From: Mycobacterium sp. MS1601
GTDB taxonomy: Bacteria; Actinomycetota; Actinomycetes; Mycobacteriales; Mycobacteriaceae
DNA: 64,000 nucleotides
Direction: 5' to 3'
NCBI RefSeq assembly: GCF_001984215.1
Contig: NZ_CP019420.1
Coordinates: 868,001 to 932,000, forward strand
Notes under the pieces: model-generated
Database searches by the model: none
What the model saw: the letters and a program-made list of their open reading frames with translations, nothing else
Told to the model about the DNA's origin: nothing
Shown here: one piece after another, positions 27,199-36,957 of the stretch
Position numbering within the stretch: the first letter of the stretch is position 1
How the letters are laid out: each line of letters begins with the position of its first letter
Program-made: the position numbers and the translations under genes

Positions 27199-28827
27199 TC
27201 AGCGGTCGAGCGAGGCCCAGAATTCGCACTGGTGCCCCTGCTCGAATCCGGAGCGCACGTGGCTTCCGTCGGCGTCGAAGGACATCCGCGGCCCACCCGC
27301 CTCGTCCACCGGAGGCCAGGCCGGAGCCCCCTCGGCGGCGGGCACTCCCTCGCGGACAAAGGCGCTGAAATAGTCGATCATCTGGTCGGAGAGCTGCTGC
27401 TGGACCGGGTCGAGCGCGGGAACTCCACCGATGTCGAACAGATACCTCAACTCCAGTGAGTGGCTGGCGCCCACCGGGAACGGGACTTGGCGCAACGGGT
27501 CCGGCGCGGGCGCGGTCCGGTCGGTGAACTCGTAGGAGTAGACAGGCGCCCCCGCTGCGGCCATTCCCTCACCCATTCGGGCGTTCACGCAGGCGAAGGC
27601 CCCGTCGGTGACGGCAGCGGAATACGCCAGCGACACGTTGCCGCCGTGGGCGTCCAGTGGGTAGCGCTCCCCCACCGCCACAGCGTCCGGCCCGAAGGTG
27701 CGCTCCAGCAGGCCGGGGTAGTCGACCGGTGTCGGCTCGGTGCCGAGTCGCAGGAACTCCAGGGCCATGAACAGGGTGAACTCGTCGCGGGTGGTGCCCA
27801 TCAGCACCGGGACCTCTCCCACCTCACGCTCGGCCATGGCGCGCACCGGGTCCACCGGCAGGGTCGCTGTTCCGGTGACCGGCCCGGACAGCTTGTCGTC
27901 ACCGAGCTGGCCGAACCAGACCGGCGTCTGAAGCGTCTCGGCGGGCAACGCACGCAGACAGGCCGGTGCCACCGCCTCGTCGGGACAACTGGCCGCGGCG
28001 GCGTAGTCAAGACTGGGCTGACGGGCCGCGGCGACATCGAGTTGGGCCGCACAGGGGCCGCTCATCAAAATGGCAGCCCGGAACAGGCCCTCGGAGTCGG
28101 GCGAGACCAGGTGGTCGCACACCGACATCGCGCCCGCCGATTCGCCTGCGACGGTGACCTTGGCCGGATCTCCACCGAACGCGCCGATGTTGTCGCGCAC
28201 CCAGCGCAGAGCCGCCTGCTGATCGGCCAGGCCGTAGTTGCCCAGTTCGTCTGGCGCACCGAGGGCGGGGTGGGCCAGAAAACCCAGCGCACCCAGCCGA
28301 TAGTTGACGGTCACCACAACCATCTCGCCGCGCGTCGCCAACCACTGCGAGTTGTAGAGATCGGCGCTGCCGTTGACGAAGGCCCCGCCGTGGATCCACA
28401 CCATCACCGGCAGGCCCACCGCGTGCGCCGGCGACCAGACGTTCAGCGACAGGCAGTCCTCGCTCATCCCTCGGCCCCAGTCCGGATCGCGGGTGGCGTC
28501 CTGGATGCAGCGGGGACCCGACTTGGTGGCGTCGCGCATGCCCTCCCAGGGCGGCACGGCGGCCGGCGGCTGCCAGCGCAACTCGCCCACCGGAGCGGCG
28601 GCGTACGGAATGCCCTGGAACAGAACATGATCCGGAGCAACAAGACCGCGCACCGATCCCGAGGCGGTTTCTGCGACGCCGGAACTCAACGTGGCATCCG
28701 GAGTCGGCGCCTCGCGCCCTCCGTGCACCTGGGCGCCGCCACCTCCGCAAGCCACCAGCAACATCAGCAGCGCGAGAGCGGCCACCCATCGACAGATCAG
28801 CAGACATCCCTTCGTCAAAGAGTCCAA
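27199..28827 (-). CDS. Type-B carboxylesterase, predicted lipoprotein
   Basis: 542 residues. The N-terminal signal ends in a lipobox (LLVAC, C27), so it is probably anchored to the membrane. The alpha/beta-hydrolase body has the oxyanion loop WIHGGAFVNGS (about 145-154) and the nucleophile elbow GESAGAMS with S230; FQGIPYAAAPVGELRW is the usual type-B entry motif. It hydrolyses carboxylic esters, with an unknown physiological substrate. It lies upstream of rpsJ on the same strand and diverges from the P450 gene by 97 nt, so the two may be co-regulated. Confidence 0.88.
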   Translation of the reverse strand: MDSLTKGCLLICRWVAALALLMLLVACGGGGAQVHGGREAPTPDATLSSGVAETASGSVRGLVAPDHVLFQGIPYAAAPVGELRWQPPAAVPPWEGMRDATKSGPRCIQDATRDPDWGRGMSEDCLSLNVWSPAHAVGLPVMVWIHGGAFVNGSADLYNSQWLATRGEMVVVTVNYRLGALGFLAHPALGAPDELGNYGLADQQAALRWVRDNIGAFGGDPAKVTVAGESAGAMSVCDHLVSPDSEGLFRAAILMSGPCAAQLDVAAARQPSLDYAAAASCPDEAVAPACLRALPAETLQTPVWFGQLGDDKLSGPVTGTATLPVDPVRAMAEREVGEVPVLMGTTRDEFTLFMALEFLRLGTEPTPVDYPGLLERTFGPDAVAVGERYPLDAHGGNVSLAYSAAVTDGAFACVNARMGEGMAAAGAPVYSYEFTDRTAPAPDPLRQVPFPVGASHSLELRYLFDIGGVPALDPVQQQLSDQMIDYFSAFVREGVPAAEGAPAWPPVDEAGGPRMSFDADGSHVRSGFEQGHQCEFWASLDR

Positions 28828-28924
28828 AGTAATCGGACAATAGCCGCAAACCCCTCCCGCCCGCCTCGCCGATCACACACACTGAGACCTGACACCTGTC
28901 AAATCAGCCGCGAGGAGTTGTTGT

Positions 28925-30190
28925 ATGAGCACGCCCACCCGGAACCGCAGCACCAGCGAGGACGGCCGCGTGCTGGCCGATCCCACCGCCTACGCCGACG
29001 ACGACCGGCTGCATGCGGCACTGGCCCGGATGCGCGCCAACGAACCGGTTGCCTGGGTGGACAACAACCCGTACCGCCCGTTCTGGGCCATCACCAAACA
29101 CGCCGACATCATGGCCATCGAGCGCGACAACAACCTGTTCGTCAGTGGGCCGCGGCCACTGCTGATGCCCGCCGAGGGCGATGACGTGATGAAGCAGCAG
29201 CAGGAAGCCGGCATCGGCCTGCGCACACTCATCCACATGGACGACCCGCATCACCGCGATGTACGCAAGATCGGCGCCGACTGGTTCCGCCCGAAAGCCA
29301 TGCGCGACCTCAAGATCCGCGTCGACGAACTGGCCAAGCGCTACGTGGACAAGATGCTCGACATGGGCCCCGAATGCGATTTCGTGACCGACGTCGCGGT
29401 CAACTACCCGCTCTACGTCATTCTCTCGCTGCTCGGGCTGCCCGAGGACGACTTCCCCCGGATGCTGTCGCTGACCCAGGAACTGTTCGGCGGCGACGAC
29501 ACCGAACACAAACGCGGCGAGGGCACCACCGAGGACCTGTTGGCGGTGCTGATGGACTTCTTCACCTACTTTTCCGCACTCACCGCGTCGCGGCGCGCGA
29601 ACCCGACCGACGACCTGGCCTCGGCCATCGCCAACGGTCTCATCAACGGCGAACCGATGTCCGACATGGACACCGTGTCGTACTACGTCATCGTCGCCAC
29701 CGCGGGGCACGACACCACCAAGGACGCCATCTCGGGTGGCCTGCGCGCCCTCATCGACAATCCCGACCAGCTGGCCCGGCTGCAATCCGACATGAGCCTG
29801 ATGCCGCTGGCGGTCGAGGAGATGATCCGCTGGAGCACCCCGGTGAAGGAGTTCATGCGCACCGCCACCGCCGACACCGAGATCCGAGGAGTCCGTATCG
29901 CCGAGGGTGAATCGGTCTACCTGGCCTACGTCTCCGGCAATCGCGACGAGGACGTGTTCGACCACCCGTTCCGGTTCGACATCTCCCGCGACCCCAACCG
30001 GCACGTGGCCTTCGGCTACGGCGTGCATTTCTGTCTGGGTGCGGCGCTGGCGCGGATGGAGATGAACAGCCTGTTCACCGAACTCGTTCCGCGATTGGAG
30101 TCCATCGAGTTGGCGGGTACCCCCGAGTTGTCGGCGACGACGTTCGTCGGCGGGCTCAAGCACCTGCCGATTCGTTACTCACTGAGGTGA
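28925..30190 (+). CDS. Cytochrome P450
   Basis: 421 residues, full length. The I-helix oxygen-binding motif ATAGHDTTKDA is present, and the heme-binding loop FGYGVHFCLGAALARME carries the proximal Cys at about residue 370. RTLIHMDDPHHRDVRKI is the usual substrate-region motif of mycobacterial sterol and fatty-acid P450s such as the CYP124/125/142 group, but the exact CYP family cannot be assigned by eye. No ferredoxin gene is adjacent. It is divergent from the esterase and its 3' end overlaps the convergent TetR gene by 16 nt. Confidence 0.92.
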   Translation: MSTPTRNRSTSEDGRVLADPTAYADDDRLHAALARMRANEPVAWVDNNPYRPFWAITKHADIMAIERDNNLFVSGPRPLLMPAEGDDVMKQQQEAGIGLRTLIHMDDPHHRDVRKIGADWFRPKAMRDLKIRVDELAKRYVDKMLDMGPECDFVTDVAVNYPLYVILSLLGLPEDDFPRMLSLTQELFGGDDTEHKRGEGTTEDLLAVLMDFFTYFSALTASRRANPTDDLASAIANGLINGEPMSDMDTVSYYVIVATAGHDTTKDAISGGLRALIDNPDQLARLQSDMSLMPLAVEEMIRWSTPVKEFMRTATADTEIRGVRIAEGESVYLAYVSGNRDEDVFDHPFRFDISRDPNRHVAFGYGVHFCLGAALARMEMNSLFTELVPRLESIELAGTPELSATTFVGGLKHLPIRYSLR

Positions 30191-30813
30191 ACATCGGCGC
30201 GCCGGTGGGTGGCCAGAAAACCGTCCACCGCCAGCACCGCGAGGCGGTTGTAGTCCACGTCGGGCAAGGTGCTCAGCCGGGCGAGTGTGATGGGGCCCAG
30301 CAGTAGCGCCGCCGCCTCGGCGTGGTCGACGTGACCCAGCTCGGCCACCGCGTCGGGGCCGCCCAGGATCGCGTCGAACGGCGCCGCGTACTGCTCTGCC
30401 ACCCGCTGGCGCAGCGTGGTCACTTCGTCGCTGTTGGACGAGTTGGCGTGCTCTGAGGACGGGTACTGCTCCATGTCGCCGCCGAGAGAAAGCCAGGAGA
30501 GCGCGGTCAGACTCACCGGCGCCTCGGCGATCAGCCCGGCTTGGGCCTGCACCAGGGCGATCAACCGGTCCCGCAGCGAACCCTCGGCAGAAGGAGAGGG
30601 TGCGGGCGGGATGAGGGCGTGGAACGCGGCGGCCACCAGGTCGTTACCACTGGGAAAATGCCGGTAGAGCGTGGCGCGGGCGACGTTGGCGCCGCGCAGC
30701 ACGGCGTCCACGGTGACCGCACTGGGCCCACCGGTGCGCAACAGCGCGGTGGCGGACTCGAGCAGCCGGGCGCGTGAACGTGCCGGCCTCGGGTCGCTAC
30801 GCCCGGCGGTCAT
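30175..30813 (-). CDS. TetR-family repressor, probably of the adjacent MFS pump
   Basis: 212 residues. The N-terminal TetR helix-turn-helix (about 15-60) reads SAVTVDAVLRGANVARATLYRHFPSGNDLV; the variable C-terminal half is the ligand domain. ATG at 30813 is used because the TetR domain starts shortly after it; the longer in-frame start would run across the MFS promoter. It diverges from the MFS gene (85 nt), with a palindrome between them, the usual layout for a repressor controlling a pump and itself. The ligand is unknown. Confidence 0.85.
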   Translation of the reverse strand: MTAGRSDPRPARSRARLLESATALLRTGGPSAVTVDAVLRGANVARATLYRHFPSGNDLVAAAFHALIPPAPSPSAEGSLRDRLIALVQAQAGLIAEAPVSLTALSWLSLGGDMEQYPSSEHANSSNSDEVTTLRQRVAEQYAAPFDAILGGPDAVAELGHVDHAEAAALLLGPITLARLSTLPDVDYNRLAVLAVDGFLATHRRADVHLSE

Positions 30814-30854
30814 TCCCGCACCTTTCCCGACAACACAACTGCATGCCTGAAACA

Positions 30855-30867
30855 AGACTGTTAGTCT
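30855..30867. promoter_or_regulatory. Candidate TetR operator AGACT-GTT-AGTCT
   Basis: A perfect inverted repeat with a 3-nt centre lies between the divergent TetR and MFS genes, about 32 nt before the MFS start, where a bound repressor would block the promoter. Confidence 0.6.
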
Positions 30868-30898
30868 CGAAAGTACGTCCACCGAAGAGGAGCGACAC

Positions 30899-32506
30899 AT
30901 GGTCGACACCCTCGCCCGGCCCGATCAGCCTACCGACCCGGCACTGGCAAAGATGTCGACCCGGTCGCGGATCTGGCTGCTGATCGTGTCGTGTTTGGAC
31001 GTCAGCATCGTCGTGTCGTCGATGATTGCCCTCAACACCGCTCTCGGCGACATCGCCGTCAGCACCTCGGCCACCCAGACCCAACTGACGTGGGTGGTGG
31101 ACGGCTACACCCTGGCGCTGGCCTGCCTGCTGTTACCCGCCGGCGCCATCGGTGACCGCTACGGCAGGCGCGGCGCCCTGCTGGTCGGGCTGGCGGTCTT
31201 CGCAGCGGCTTCGGCGGCACCGCTGATCTGGGACAGTCCGACACAGCTGATCGTGGCGCGCGCGGTCGCGGGCGCGGGCGCGGCCTTCATCATGCCCGCC
31301 ACCTTGTCGCTGTTGACCGCCGCGTATCCGAAAGAACAGCGCAACAAGGCCGTTGGCGTCTGGGCCGGCGTGGTGGGCTCCGGGGCGGTGGTCGGATTCC
31401 TGGGATCGGGTGTGCTACTCGAGAACTGGGCGTGGCAGTCCATCTTCTGGGCGTTCACTGCGGCCGGTGTCGTCATGTTCGTGCTGACCTGCACGGTGTC
31501 CTCGTCGAGTGATCCGAACGCCGCACCGCTGGACTGGTTGGGTGCGACGTTGATCGCCACCGCAGTGGCGGTGTTCGTCTTCGGTGTCGTCGAGGCGCCG
31601 GTGCGCGGCTGGACCGATCCCCTGGTCTGGGGTTGCCTGGCGGCCGGGCTGGCTCTGGCGGCCGCCTTCACGGTCGTCGAACTGCGACGCAGCCACCCGC
31701 TGCTCGACGTCCGACTGTTCGCCAACCCGCAGTTCGCCACCGGGGCCGTCGGGATCACGTTCCTGTTCTTCGCCAACTTCGGCTACTTCTTCGTCTGCAT
31801 CCAGTACATCCAGTTGGTGATGGGCTACACCGCGCTGGAGACAGCAGTCGCGCTGGTACCGCTGATGGGCCCGGTTCTGCTGCTCAGCGTCACCAACGGC
31901 AGGTGGTTGCCACGGGTCGGACTGCGCGTGGCCTTGTTCGTCGGACTGTTGTTGATCGCCGCCGGACTGCTGAGCATGCGATTGCTCGCACTCGACTCCT
32001 CGTACCTCGATCTGGCGTGGCCGTTGGTGGTGATGAGCACGGGCATCGGGTTGTGCACCGCTCCCACCACGTCGGCGATCATGATTTCCACCCCCGACGA
32101 GAAACAGGGAGTGGCCTCGGCAGTCAACGACGCCACCCGCGAAATCGGCGCCGCCCTGGGCATCGCGGTGGCCGGCTCGCTGCTGGCCGCCCGCTACGGC
32201 GACGTGCTGGCCCCTGCGGTGGCCGATCTGCCTGAACAGGCCCGCGGGCCGGCGATGAACTCGCTGGCCGAGGCCATCGAGGTGTCCGCCCAGCTGGGTC
32301 CGGCCGGTCCCCAGCTGGTGGAGTTGGCGCGCGGGGCGTTCCTCGATGCCATGGACTCGTCCCTGTTGGCCATGGCTGTGGTCCTGGTGGTGGCCGCGGT
32401 GTTCGCCGGTATCTGGGCGCCGGGGCGCGACGGCAGGCAACTGCGGATGGTCAGGGCAGTGCTCACGCGCCGCCGGCGGGCCTCCACCGGCCGGCATCGC
32501 GCATGA
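30899..32506 (+). CDS. MFS multidrug exporter, DHA2 family (14 TM)
   Basis: 535 residues with about 14 TM segments. It has the MFS loop motif GAIGDRYGRRGALL and a motif-C-like region GVVGSGAVVGFLGSGVLLENW. The layout matches EmrB/LfrA-type proton-driven drug pumps of mycobacteria. ATG at 30899 has GAAGAGGAG just upstream. A TetR repressor with an operator between the genes indicates ligand-induced expression. The substrate cannot be named. Confidence 0.88.
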   Translation: MVDTLARPDQPTDPALAKMSTRSRIWLLIVSCLDVSIVVSSMIALNTALGDIAVSTSATQTQLTWVVDGYTLALACLLLPAGAIGDRYGRRGALLVGLAVFAAASAAPLIWDSPTQLIVARAVAGAGAAFIMPATLSLLTAAYPKEQRNKAVGVWAGVVGSGAVVGFLGSGVLLENWAWQSIFWAFTAAGVVMFVLTCTVSSSSDPNAAPLDWLGATLIATAVAVFVFGVVEAPVRGWTDPLVWGCLAAGLALAAAFTVVELRRSHPLLDVRLFANPQFATGAVGITFLFFANFGYFFVCIQYIQLVMGYTALETAVALVPLMGPVLLLSVTNGRWLPRVGLRVALFVGLLLIAAGLLSMRLLALDSSYLDLAWPLVVMSTGIGLCTAPTTSAIMISTPDEKQGVASAVNDATREIGAALGIAVAGSLLAARYGDVLAPAVADLPEQARGPAMNSLAEAIEVSAQLGPAGPQLVELARGAFLDAMDSSLLAMAVVLVVAAVFAGIWAPGRDGRQLRMVRAVLTRRRRASTGRHRA

Positions 32507-32575
32507 AACCACTTGCTGTCCAACCAGTTTGCGCGCAACGCGCATCGGCGGTCGGAGGACACTAAACTCGGCTTC

Positions 32576-33232
32576 GTGCGCCTGCTGCTCATCAACCCGA
32601 ACACCACCGCGTCGATGACCTCGGCCATCGCCGCCAGCGCGGCATCGGTGGCCCGCCCCGCTACGGTGGTCGAGGCCGTCAACCCGCCCTTCGGGCCTGC
32701 CAGCATCGAGAACGACGATGACGAGATTCGTTGCGTTCCAGGATTATTGGCGCAGATCACCGCTGCCGAGCAGCGCCGGGACCGACCCGATGCCTATGTG
32801 ATCGCCTGCTTCGGCGACCCCGGCCTCGAGGAGGCCCGCCGTCTGGTGTCGGTGCCGGTGCTGGGCATCGCCCAGGCGGCCATGCACGCGGCCGCGCTGG
32901 CGGCGGGCACCTTCTCGGTGGTGACGTCCATGTCGGCCACCGTGCCCCGCGGGTGGGAGCTGGCCAAGACCTACACCCCGACGGCATGCCTGGGCGTGTA
33001 CGCCAGCGACATCCCGGTGCTGCGGATCGATTCGGACCCCACCACCATCAATCCGATCGGCGACCTGTGCGAGAAGGCGCTCGCAGCGGACGGCAGCCGG
33101 TCCATCGTGCTGGGCTGCGCGGCCATGGCCCGCTTCGCCGAACCGCTGCGCCAGCGCCTCGGCGTTCCGGTGATCGACGGCGTGGTGGCCGCGACACTGT
33201 TGAGCGAAGCACTGGCCCCGCTCGCGGGCTGA
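32576..33232 (+). CDS. Asp/Glu/hydantoin racemase family protein
   Basis: 218 residues with the family's two catalytic cysteines in context: ACFGDPGLEE (first half) and VLGCAAMARF (second half). The opening RLLLINPNTTASMT is typical of hydantoin/allantoin racemases. GTG at 32576 is chosen because the conserved beta-strand starts there; GGAGGAC lies rather far upstream. It inverts the stereocentre of hydantoins or allantoin in purine or hydantoin use. No hydantoinase is adjacent, so the substrate is open. It converges on mftG with a 29-nt gap. Confidence 0.8.
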   Translation: MRLLLINPNTTASMTSAIAASAASVARPATVVEAVNPPFGPASIENDDDEIRCVPGLLAQITAAEQRRDRPDAYVIACFGDPGLEEARRLVSVPVLGIAQAAMHAAALAAGTFSVVTSMSATVPRGWELAKTYTPTACLGVYASDIPVLRIDSDPTTINPIGDLCEKALAADGSRSIVLGCAAMARFAEPLRQRLGVPVIDGVVAATLLSEALAPLAG

Positions 33233-33261
33233 CTTCTCTGCCCTCGCTCCACTGGGCGCCT

Positions 33262-34692
33262 CTAGCTCTGCGCCACGAACTCCGCGGCGCGGTGTGCCAG
33301 CATCACGATGGTGGCGTGCGGGCCCCGGCTCGGCACGGAGGGCAGTACCGACCCGTCCACCACCCACAGCCCGTCGACACCACGCACGCGGCACTGCGGA
33401 TCGGTCACGGCGAACGGATCCCCGTCCAGACCCATGGGTGCCGTCGCGCACAGGTGTTGTGATGTGGCCCAGGCGGGTTCACCGATCGAGCCCGCCGCGA
33501 GTTCGCGGGCCAGGTCTGCTCCCCGGCGCAGTGCTTGCACATCCGAGGCGTCGCTGTCGTAACGGTGCTCGATGCGCAACGGCACGCCTGCGTCGGCCGA
33601 GGTCAGCCAGACCCGGCCCCGTGCGCGTGGTTGCATCAACGCCACCCCCAGGTGGGGCCAGTCCGGGTGCCCGGCGCTGCCGTCGCCCACCATGGCGACA
33701 AAGCCGCCGGTGTACGGCCGGATCTCGAGTTCGCCGGGCAGACTCAGCACCACCTCGAGCACCGCGCGGCGCGGTGCCTGTACCCAGTCGGTGGGCAACA
33801 CCCACTCGGGATGGTCGGCGCAACGCTGTCCGACCGGTGCCGCCACGGTGACGGGAATCCCTGTGCGGCGCAACTGTGTCTCGTCCCCGATTCCGGAGAG
33901 CATCAGCAGCTGCGCCGAACCCAGCGCACCACAGCACAATACGATCCGGTCAGCGGTCAACGTCGCGGGTCCTCGCGGGCCCGCCACCTCGACGCCGGTG
34001 GCCCGGCCGCCGGTGAAGGTGATACGGCGGGCGCGGGTCCTGGCAAGCACGGTGAGGTTCGGCCTGCTCAGCGCCGGTTCCAGAAACGCGGCCCCGGGTC
34101 CGTTGCGTACCCCGTCGACGATGTTCAGCGGCACCGCGCCGATACCTGCGGCATCGAGGTCACCGGCGTTGAGGTCGGGCAGCCAGCTGAACCCGGCCCG
34201 CTCCGCGGCCGTGACGAAGGCGGCGGTGCTTCCGGCGAGATCCGCGGTCCGACGGACCCGGATGGGTCCGTCGGCGCCGTGGTCGGGACGATCTCCGAAA
34301 TCCAGGTCCGTCTCGACGGCGCGGTAGTGCGCCAACACATCGCCCCAACTCCAGCCGGGCAGGCCCCAGCCGGCGACATCCCGGCGCGTCGCTCGACAGA
34401 AGTAGCCGCCGTTGACGGCGCCGGAGCCGCCCACCGTTGCGCCCCGGACGATCTGCGCGACGCGCCGGGGTTCGGTGGTGAGCTCGGTCGAGTACCGCGC
34501 CACCAGCGGACTGGCCGCACCGATGGGCAGCTGCAACCCGTTGCGGGTCAGTGCGCCCACACCGGTCTCATCCGCGCCGGGGCCGGCCTCCAGTACGGTG
34601 ACGGTGCGCGCAGGTTCAGCTGAAAGCCGTTCGGCCAGAACAGATCCAGCGCTTCCGGCACCGACGATCAAGATGTCGCTGTGAGCCCTCAA
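33262..34692 (-). CDS. mftG: Mycofactocin-associated GMC oxidoreductase MftG
   Basis: 476 residues of the GMC flavoprotein family: [18 protein letters not shown] (FAD fold), [14 protein letters not shown] near the FAD loop, and the C-terminal [23 protein letters not shown] with the conserved catalytic His region. MftG is known to pass electrons from reduced mycofactocin toward the respiratory chain. The start is taken as TTG at 34692, which overlaps the mftF stop (TTGA); the longer ATG-like start lies inside mftF. It is the last gene of the mft operon. Confidence 0.9.
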   Translation of the reverse strand: MRAHSDILIVGAGSAGSVLAERLSAEPARTVTVLEAGPGADETGVGALTRNGLQLPIGAASPLVARYSTELTTEPRRVAQIVRGATVGGSGAVNGGYFCRATRRDVAGWGLPGWSWGDVLAHYRAVETDLDFGDRPDHGADGPIRVRRTADLAGSTAAFVTAAERAGFSWLPDLNAGDLDAAGIGAVPLNIVDGVRNGPGAAFLEPALSRPNLTVLARTRARRITFTGGRATGVEVAGPRGPATLTADRIVLCCGALGSAQLLMLSGIGDETQLRRTGIPVTVAAPVGQRCADHPEWVLPTDWVQAPRRAVLEVVLSLPGELEIRPYTGGFVAMVGDGSAGHPDWPHLGVALMQPRARGRVWLTSADAGVPLRIEHRYDSDASDVQALRRGADLARELAAGSIGEPAWATSQHLCATAPMGLDGDPFAVTDPQCRVRGVDGLWVVDGSVLPSVPSRGPHATIVMLAHRAAEFVAQS

Positions 34693-36131
34693 GTCCGGAA
34701 CTGCGGTTTGAGCGGTCGCAGATTGCGTTCGCGCACCACACCCGTCCACAGCCCGGTGCCGTAGGCCACGTCATCGAGGCGTCTGAGCGCCAGGTAGGCG
34801 ATGAACCCCAACGGTTTGGCATCGTCTTCGGCGTGGTGGCGACGACTCAGCCAGTCCACGACACCGTCGCACACGGCGGCGATCAGGACGATCCGTCTGC
34901 ACCGTTGTGAACAGGCAGCCGCCAGCAGCGCCAGCGGCCAATAGTGCCTGCAGATGGCGGACGTCAGTTGCATCGCCGAGGACCCGAGCCAGCGACCCGT
35001 CACCGCTACCACCTCACGGTGGCCGGTTTCGGGCGCCTGCATGGCGTTGGCCACCCGGCGTCCGGTGACCGCGATGGCAGCCAGCGACGCGAGGTAACTC
35101 AGCCGGGTGCCCATGGCCAGCAGCAGCCACACCACCATGGTGGGGGCCGACACCACCATGGGCGCCGTCTTGTCCGGGTGCCTGCTGGACAACGGTGCAG
35201 CCGAGGTTCCGTAGAAAGCCTTGCGCGTCAACCAATCCCGCAACTTGGTGCGGTGTTCGTGCGCCACCAGCGCGATGGGTTCGTAACGCAGCCGGGCGCC
35301 CGCTTCGACCAGGCGCCAGCACAGGTCGACATCCTCGCCGGAGTGCATGCTCTCGTCGAAACCACCGAGATCGGCCACCGTGCGACGACGGCAGATGATC
35401 GCCGCGCTGGGCACGTAGGACACCGTGCTGTACGGCAACACCGGCGCCTCTCGGTGGCCGAGATCCAAGGAGGAGCGCACGGCTTCATACCGCCCCACCA
35501 CGTTGTCGGTGGCCGACATCCCGACGATACGAGGCGCCACGAGCGCTACGGCCGGGTCGCAGAAATGGCCCAGCAGCGCCTCGAGCCACCCGCGGCGAGG
35601 CACGACGTCGGAGTCCAGGAAGGCCACGAAGTCGGTACTACTGGCGGCCAGCCCGGTGTTCCTGGCGGCGGCCGGACCCCGGCTGACGGGATGCCGCAGC
35701 ACCTCGACGTCACAGTGGCTGCCGGCGAAGTCGCCGACAGCCACCGGCACCGCCGAACCGTCGTCGACCACCAGGACACGCAGCCCGCGCATCGAGGCCA
35801 CCAGGCGCTGAACCCCGAACGTGTTGTCACGCACTGGTATAACGACGGTGACGTCGCGGTGACCGGGTCCACCGGCGGGTCGCGGGTGGGCCACGGTGGC
35901 GTCCAGCAAAGTCCTGGCGAGCTTGGCGCTGGTGGCGTCGTGCACCTCCAACCGTCCGCCGTCCAACATGTCCTGCGCGGCGGGCGCCAATCTCAGCAAC
36001 CGGGCAGGTGAGCCGCCCAGCAGCGCGGCACCGGAACCCAGAACCTTGACCCGGCGGTCGATCTGTACCGCGAAGCCGTCCGGCAGGCGGGTCTGGACGA
36101 CGTCGCGCGCCGTGTCCACGTCGGGGGTCAC
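34689..36131 (-). CDS. mftF: Mycofactocin glycosyltransferase MftF
   Basis: 480 residues. A GT2 domain (about 95-310) includes [14 protein letters not shown], the DxD motif FLDSDVVPR and [18 protein letters not shown]. The C-terminal part has several hydrophobic segments. MftF adds beta-1,4-glucose units to premycofactocin, giving the oligoglycosylated cofactor. The N-terminal extension (about 1-90) is family-specific. It overlaps mftE by 4 nt and mftG by 4 nt. Confidence 0.92.
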   Translation of the reverse strand: MTPDVDTARDVVQTRLPDGFAVQIDRRVKVLGSGAALLGGSPARLLRLAPAAQDMLDGGRLEVHDATSAKLARTLLDATVAHPRPAGGPGHRDVTVVIPVRDNTFGVQRLVASMRGLRVLVVDDGSAVPVAVGDFAGSHCDVEVLRHPVSRGPAAARNTGLAASSTDFVAFLDSDVVPRRGWLEALLGHFCDPAVALVAPRIVGMSATDNVVGRYEAVRSSLDLGHREAPVLPYSTVSYVPSAAIICRRRTVADLGGFDESMHSGEDVDLCWRLVEAGARLRYEPIALVAHEHRTKLRDWLTRKAFYGTSAAPLSSRHPDKTAPMVVSAPTMVVWLLLAMGTRLSYLASLAAIAVTGRRVANAMQAPETGHREVVAVTGRWLGSSAMQLTSAICRHYWPLALLAAACSQRCRRIVLIAAVCDGVVDWLSRRHHAEDDAKPLGFIAYLALRRLDDVAYGTGLWTGVVRERNLRPLKPQFRT

Positions 36132-36856
36132 GTCAGCATCCCGTCCGCGTTCGGCGACCAGCGGACCAGCCGGTCCGAACAGCCTGCCACCATCTCCTGG
36201 AACAGACCTTCACCCGCAACTGCCGTCGCCGTGGTCGGATCCCCCAAGACTCCCACCTCACTCACCGCCGCCACTCCCCCGTGCCGCATCCTCGGCATCA
36301 ACTCTGCCAGCGGCGCGCTGTTGCCCGGGCGGCTCTGGTCCACCAGCACATCAGATGGCGAAAGATACAGCAATACCGACGTTTCGGTGTGCCCCGCGTG
36401 TGCGTCTCCGCCACGGACCGAACAGGAGGACCAGGCCACGTCACGGCCCTCGTAGCGCAGCAGCCGGGCGGCGGTGCGCAGCGCGCCGACGTTCCCACCG
36501 TGTCCGTTGACGAACAGCACCCGAGGAGCCCAGTGGCAGGCCGAGCGGCCGAACTCCACCAGCAGCCGTTGCAGCACGTCGTCTCCGATGGAGATGGTGC
36601 CGGGAAACGATTCATGTTCACCGCTGGCGCCGTAGGCGACGGCGGGCGCCACCAGGTGTCCGCGGTGTTGCCGTGCCAGCGCACGCGACACCGCGGACGC
36701 GATCCTGGTGTCGGTGTCCAGCGGCAGGTGCGGTCCGTGCTGCTCGGTCGATCCGACCGGAACGAGCACAGTCGACGAGAATTGGTGCAGCTGACCCGAC
36801 GTCGAGTTCCCGAGCTCGCTGCGGTGAGGCACTCGCCGATGGTAGGCCGAATTCAC
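36128..36856 (-). CDS. mftE: Mycofactocin peptidase MftE (creatininase family)
   Basis: 242 residues of the creatininase metal-hydrolase fold. Metal and active-site motifs are [15 protein letters not shown] (E38, H40, D47/D49), [14 protein letters not shown] and [10 protein letters not shown]. MftE cuts MftC-modified MftA to release the C-terminal Val-Tyr-derived piece (AHDP). GTG at 36856 gives [10 protein letters not shown], matching the start I remember for the M. tuberculosis protein. It follows mftD by 101 nt, the largest gap in the operon, and overlaps mftF by 4 nt. Confidence 0.93.
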   Translation of the reverse strand: MNSAYHRRVPHRSELGNSTSGQLHQFSSTVLVPVGSTEQHGPHLPLDTDTRIASAVSRALARQHRGHLVAPAVAYGASGEHESFPGTISIGDDVLQRLLVEFGRSACHWAPRVLFVNGHGGNVGALRTAARLLRYEGRDVAWSSCSVRGGDAHAGHTETSVLLYLSPSDVLVDQSRPGNSAPLAELMPRMRHGGVAAVSEVGVLGDPTTATAVAGEGLFQEMVAGCSDRLVRWSPNADGMLT

Positions 36857-36957
36857 CTGGAGCGCCCCGATTGTTGGCGCACCGATTGTTTTTCTTTCAC
36901 CCCCGCAGCACCGCCTGTAGCATCGAGTTCACCTCAGCCACGTCTGCCTCTCGTGTA
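36857..36957 (-). promoter_or_regulatory. Gap between mftD and mftE with AACAATCGG direct repeats
   Basis: This 101-nt gap, unusual inside the tightly packed mft operon, contains AACAATCGG twice on the minus strand (around 36865-36890). It may hold a promoter for mftE-F-G or an RNA element. No clear -10/-35 pair was found. Confidence 0.3.

Noticed and set aside
27460..29184. 574-codon frame opposite the esterase running into the P450 gene
   Set aside because: Crosses the divergent promoter and has no family features.
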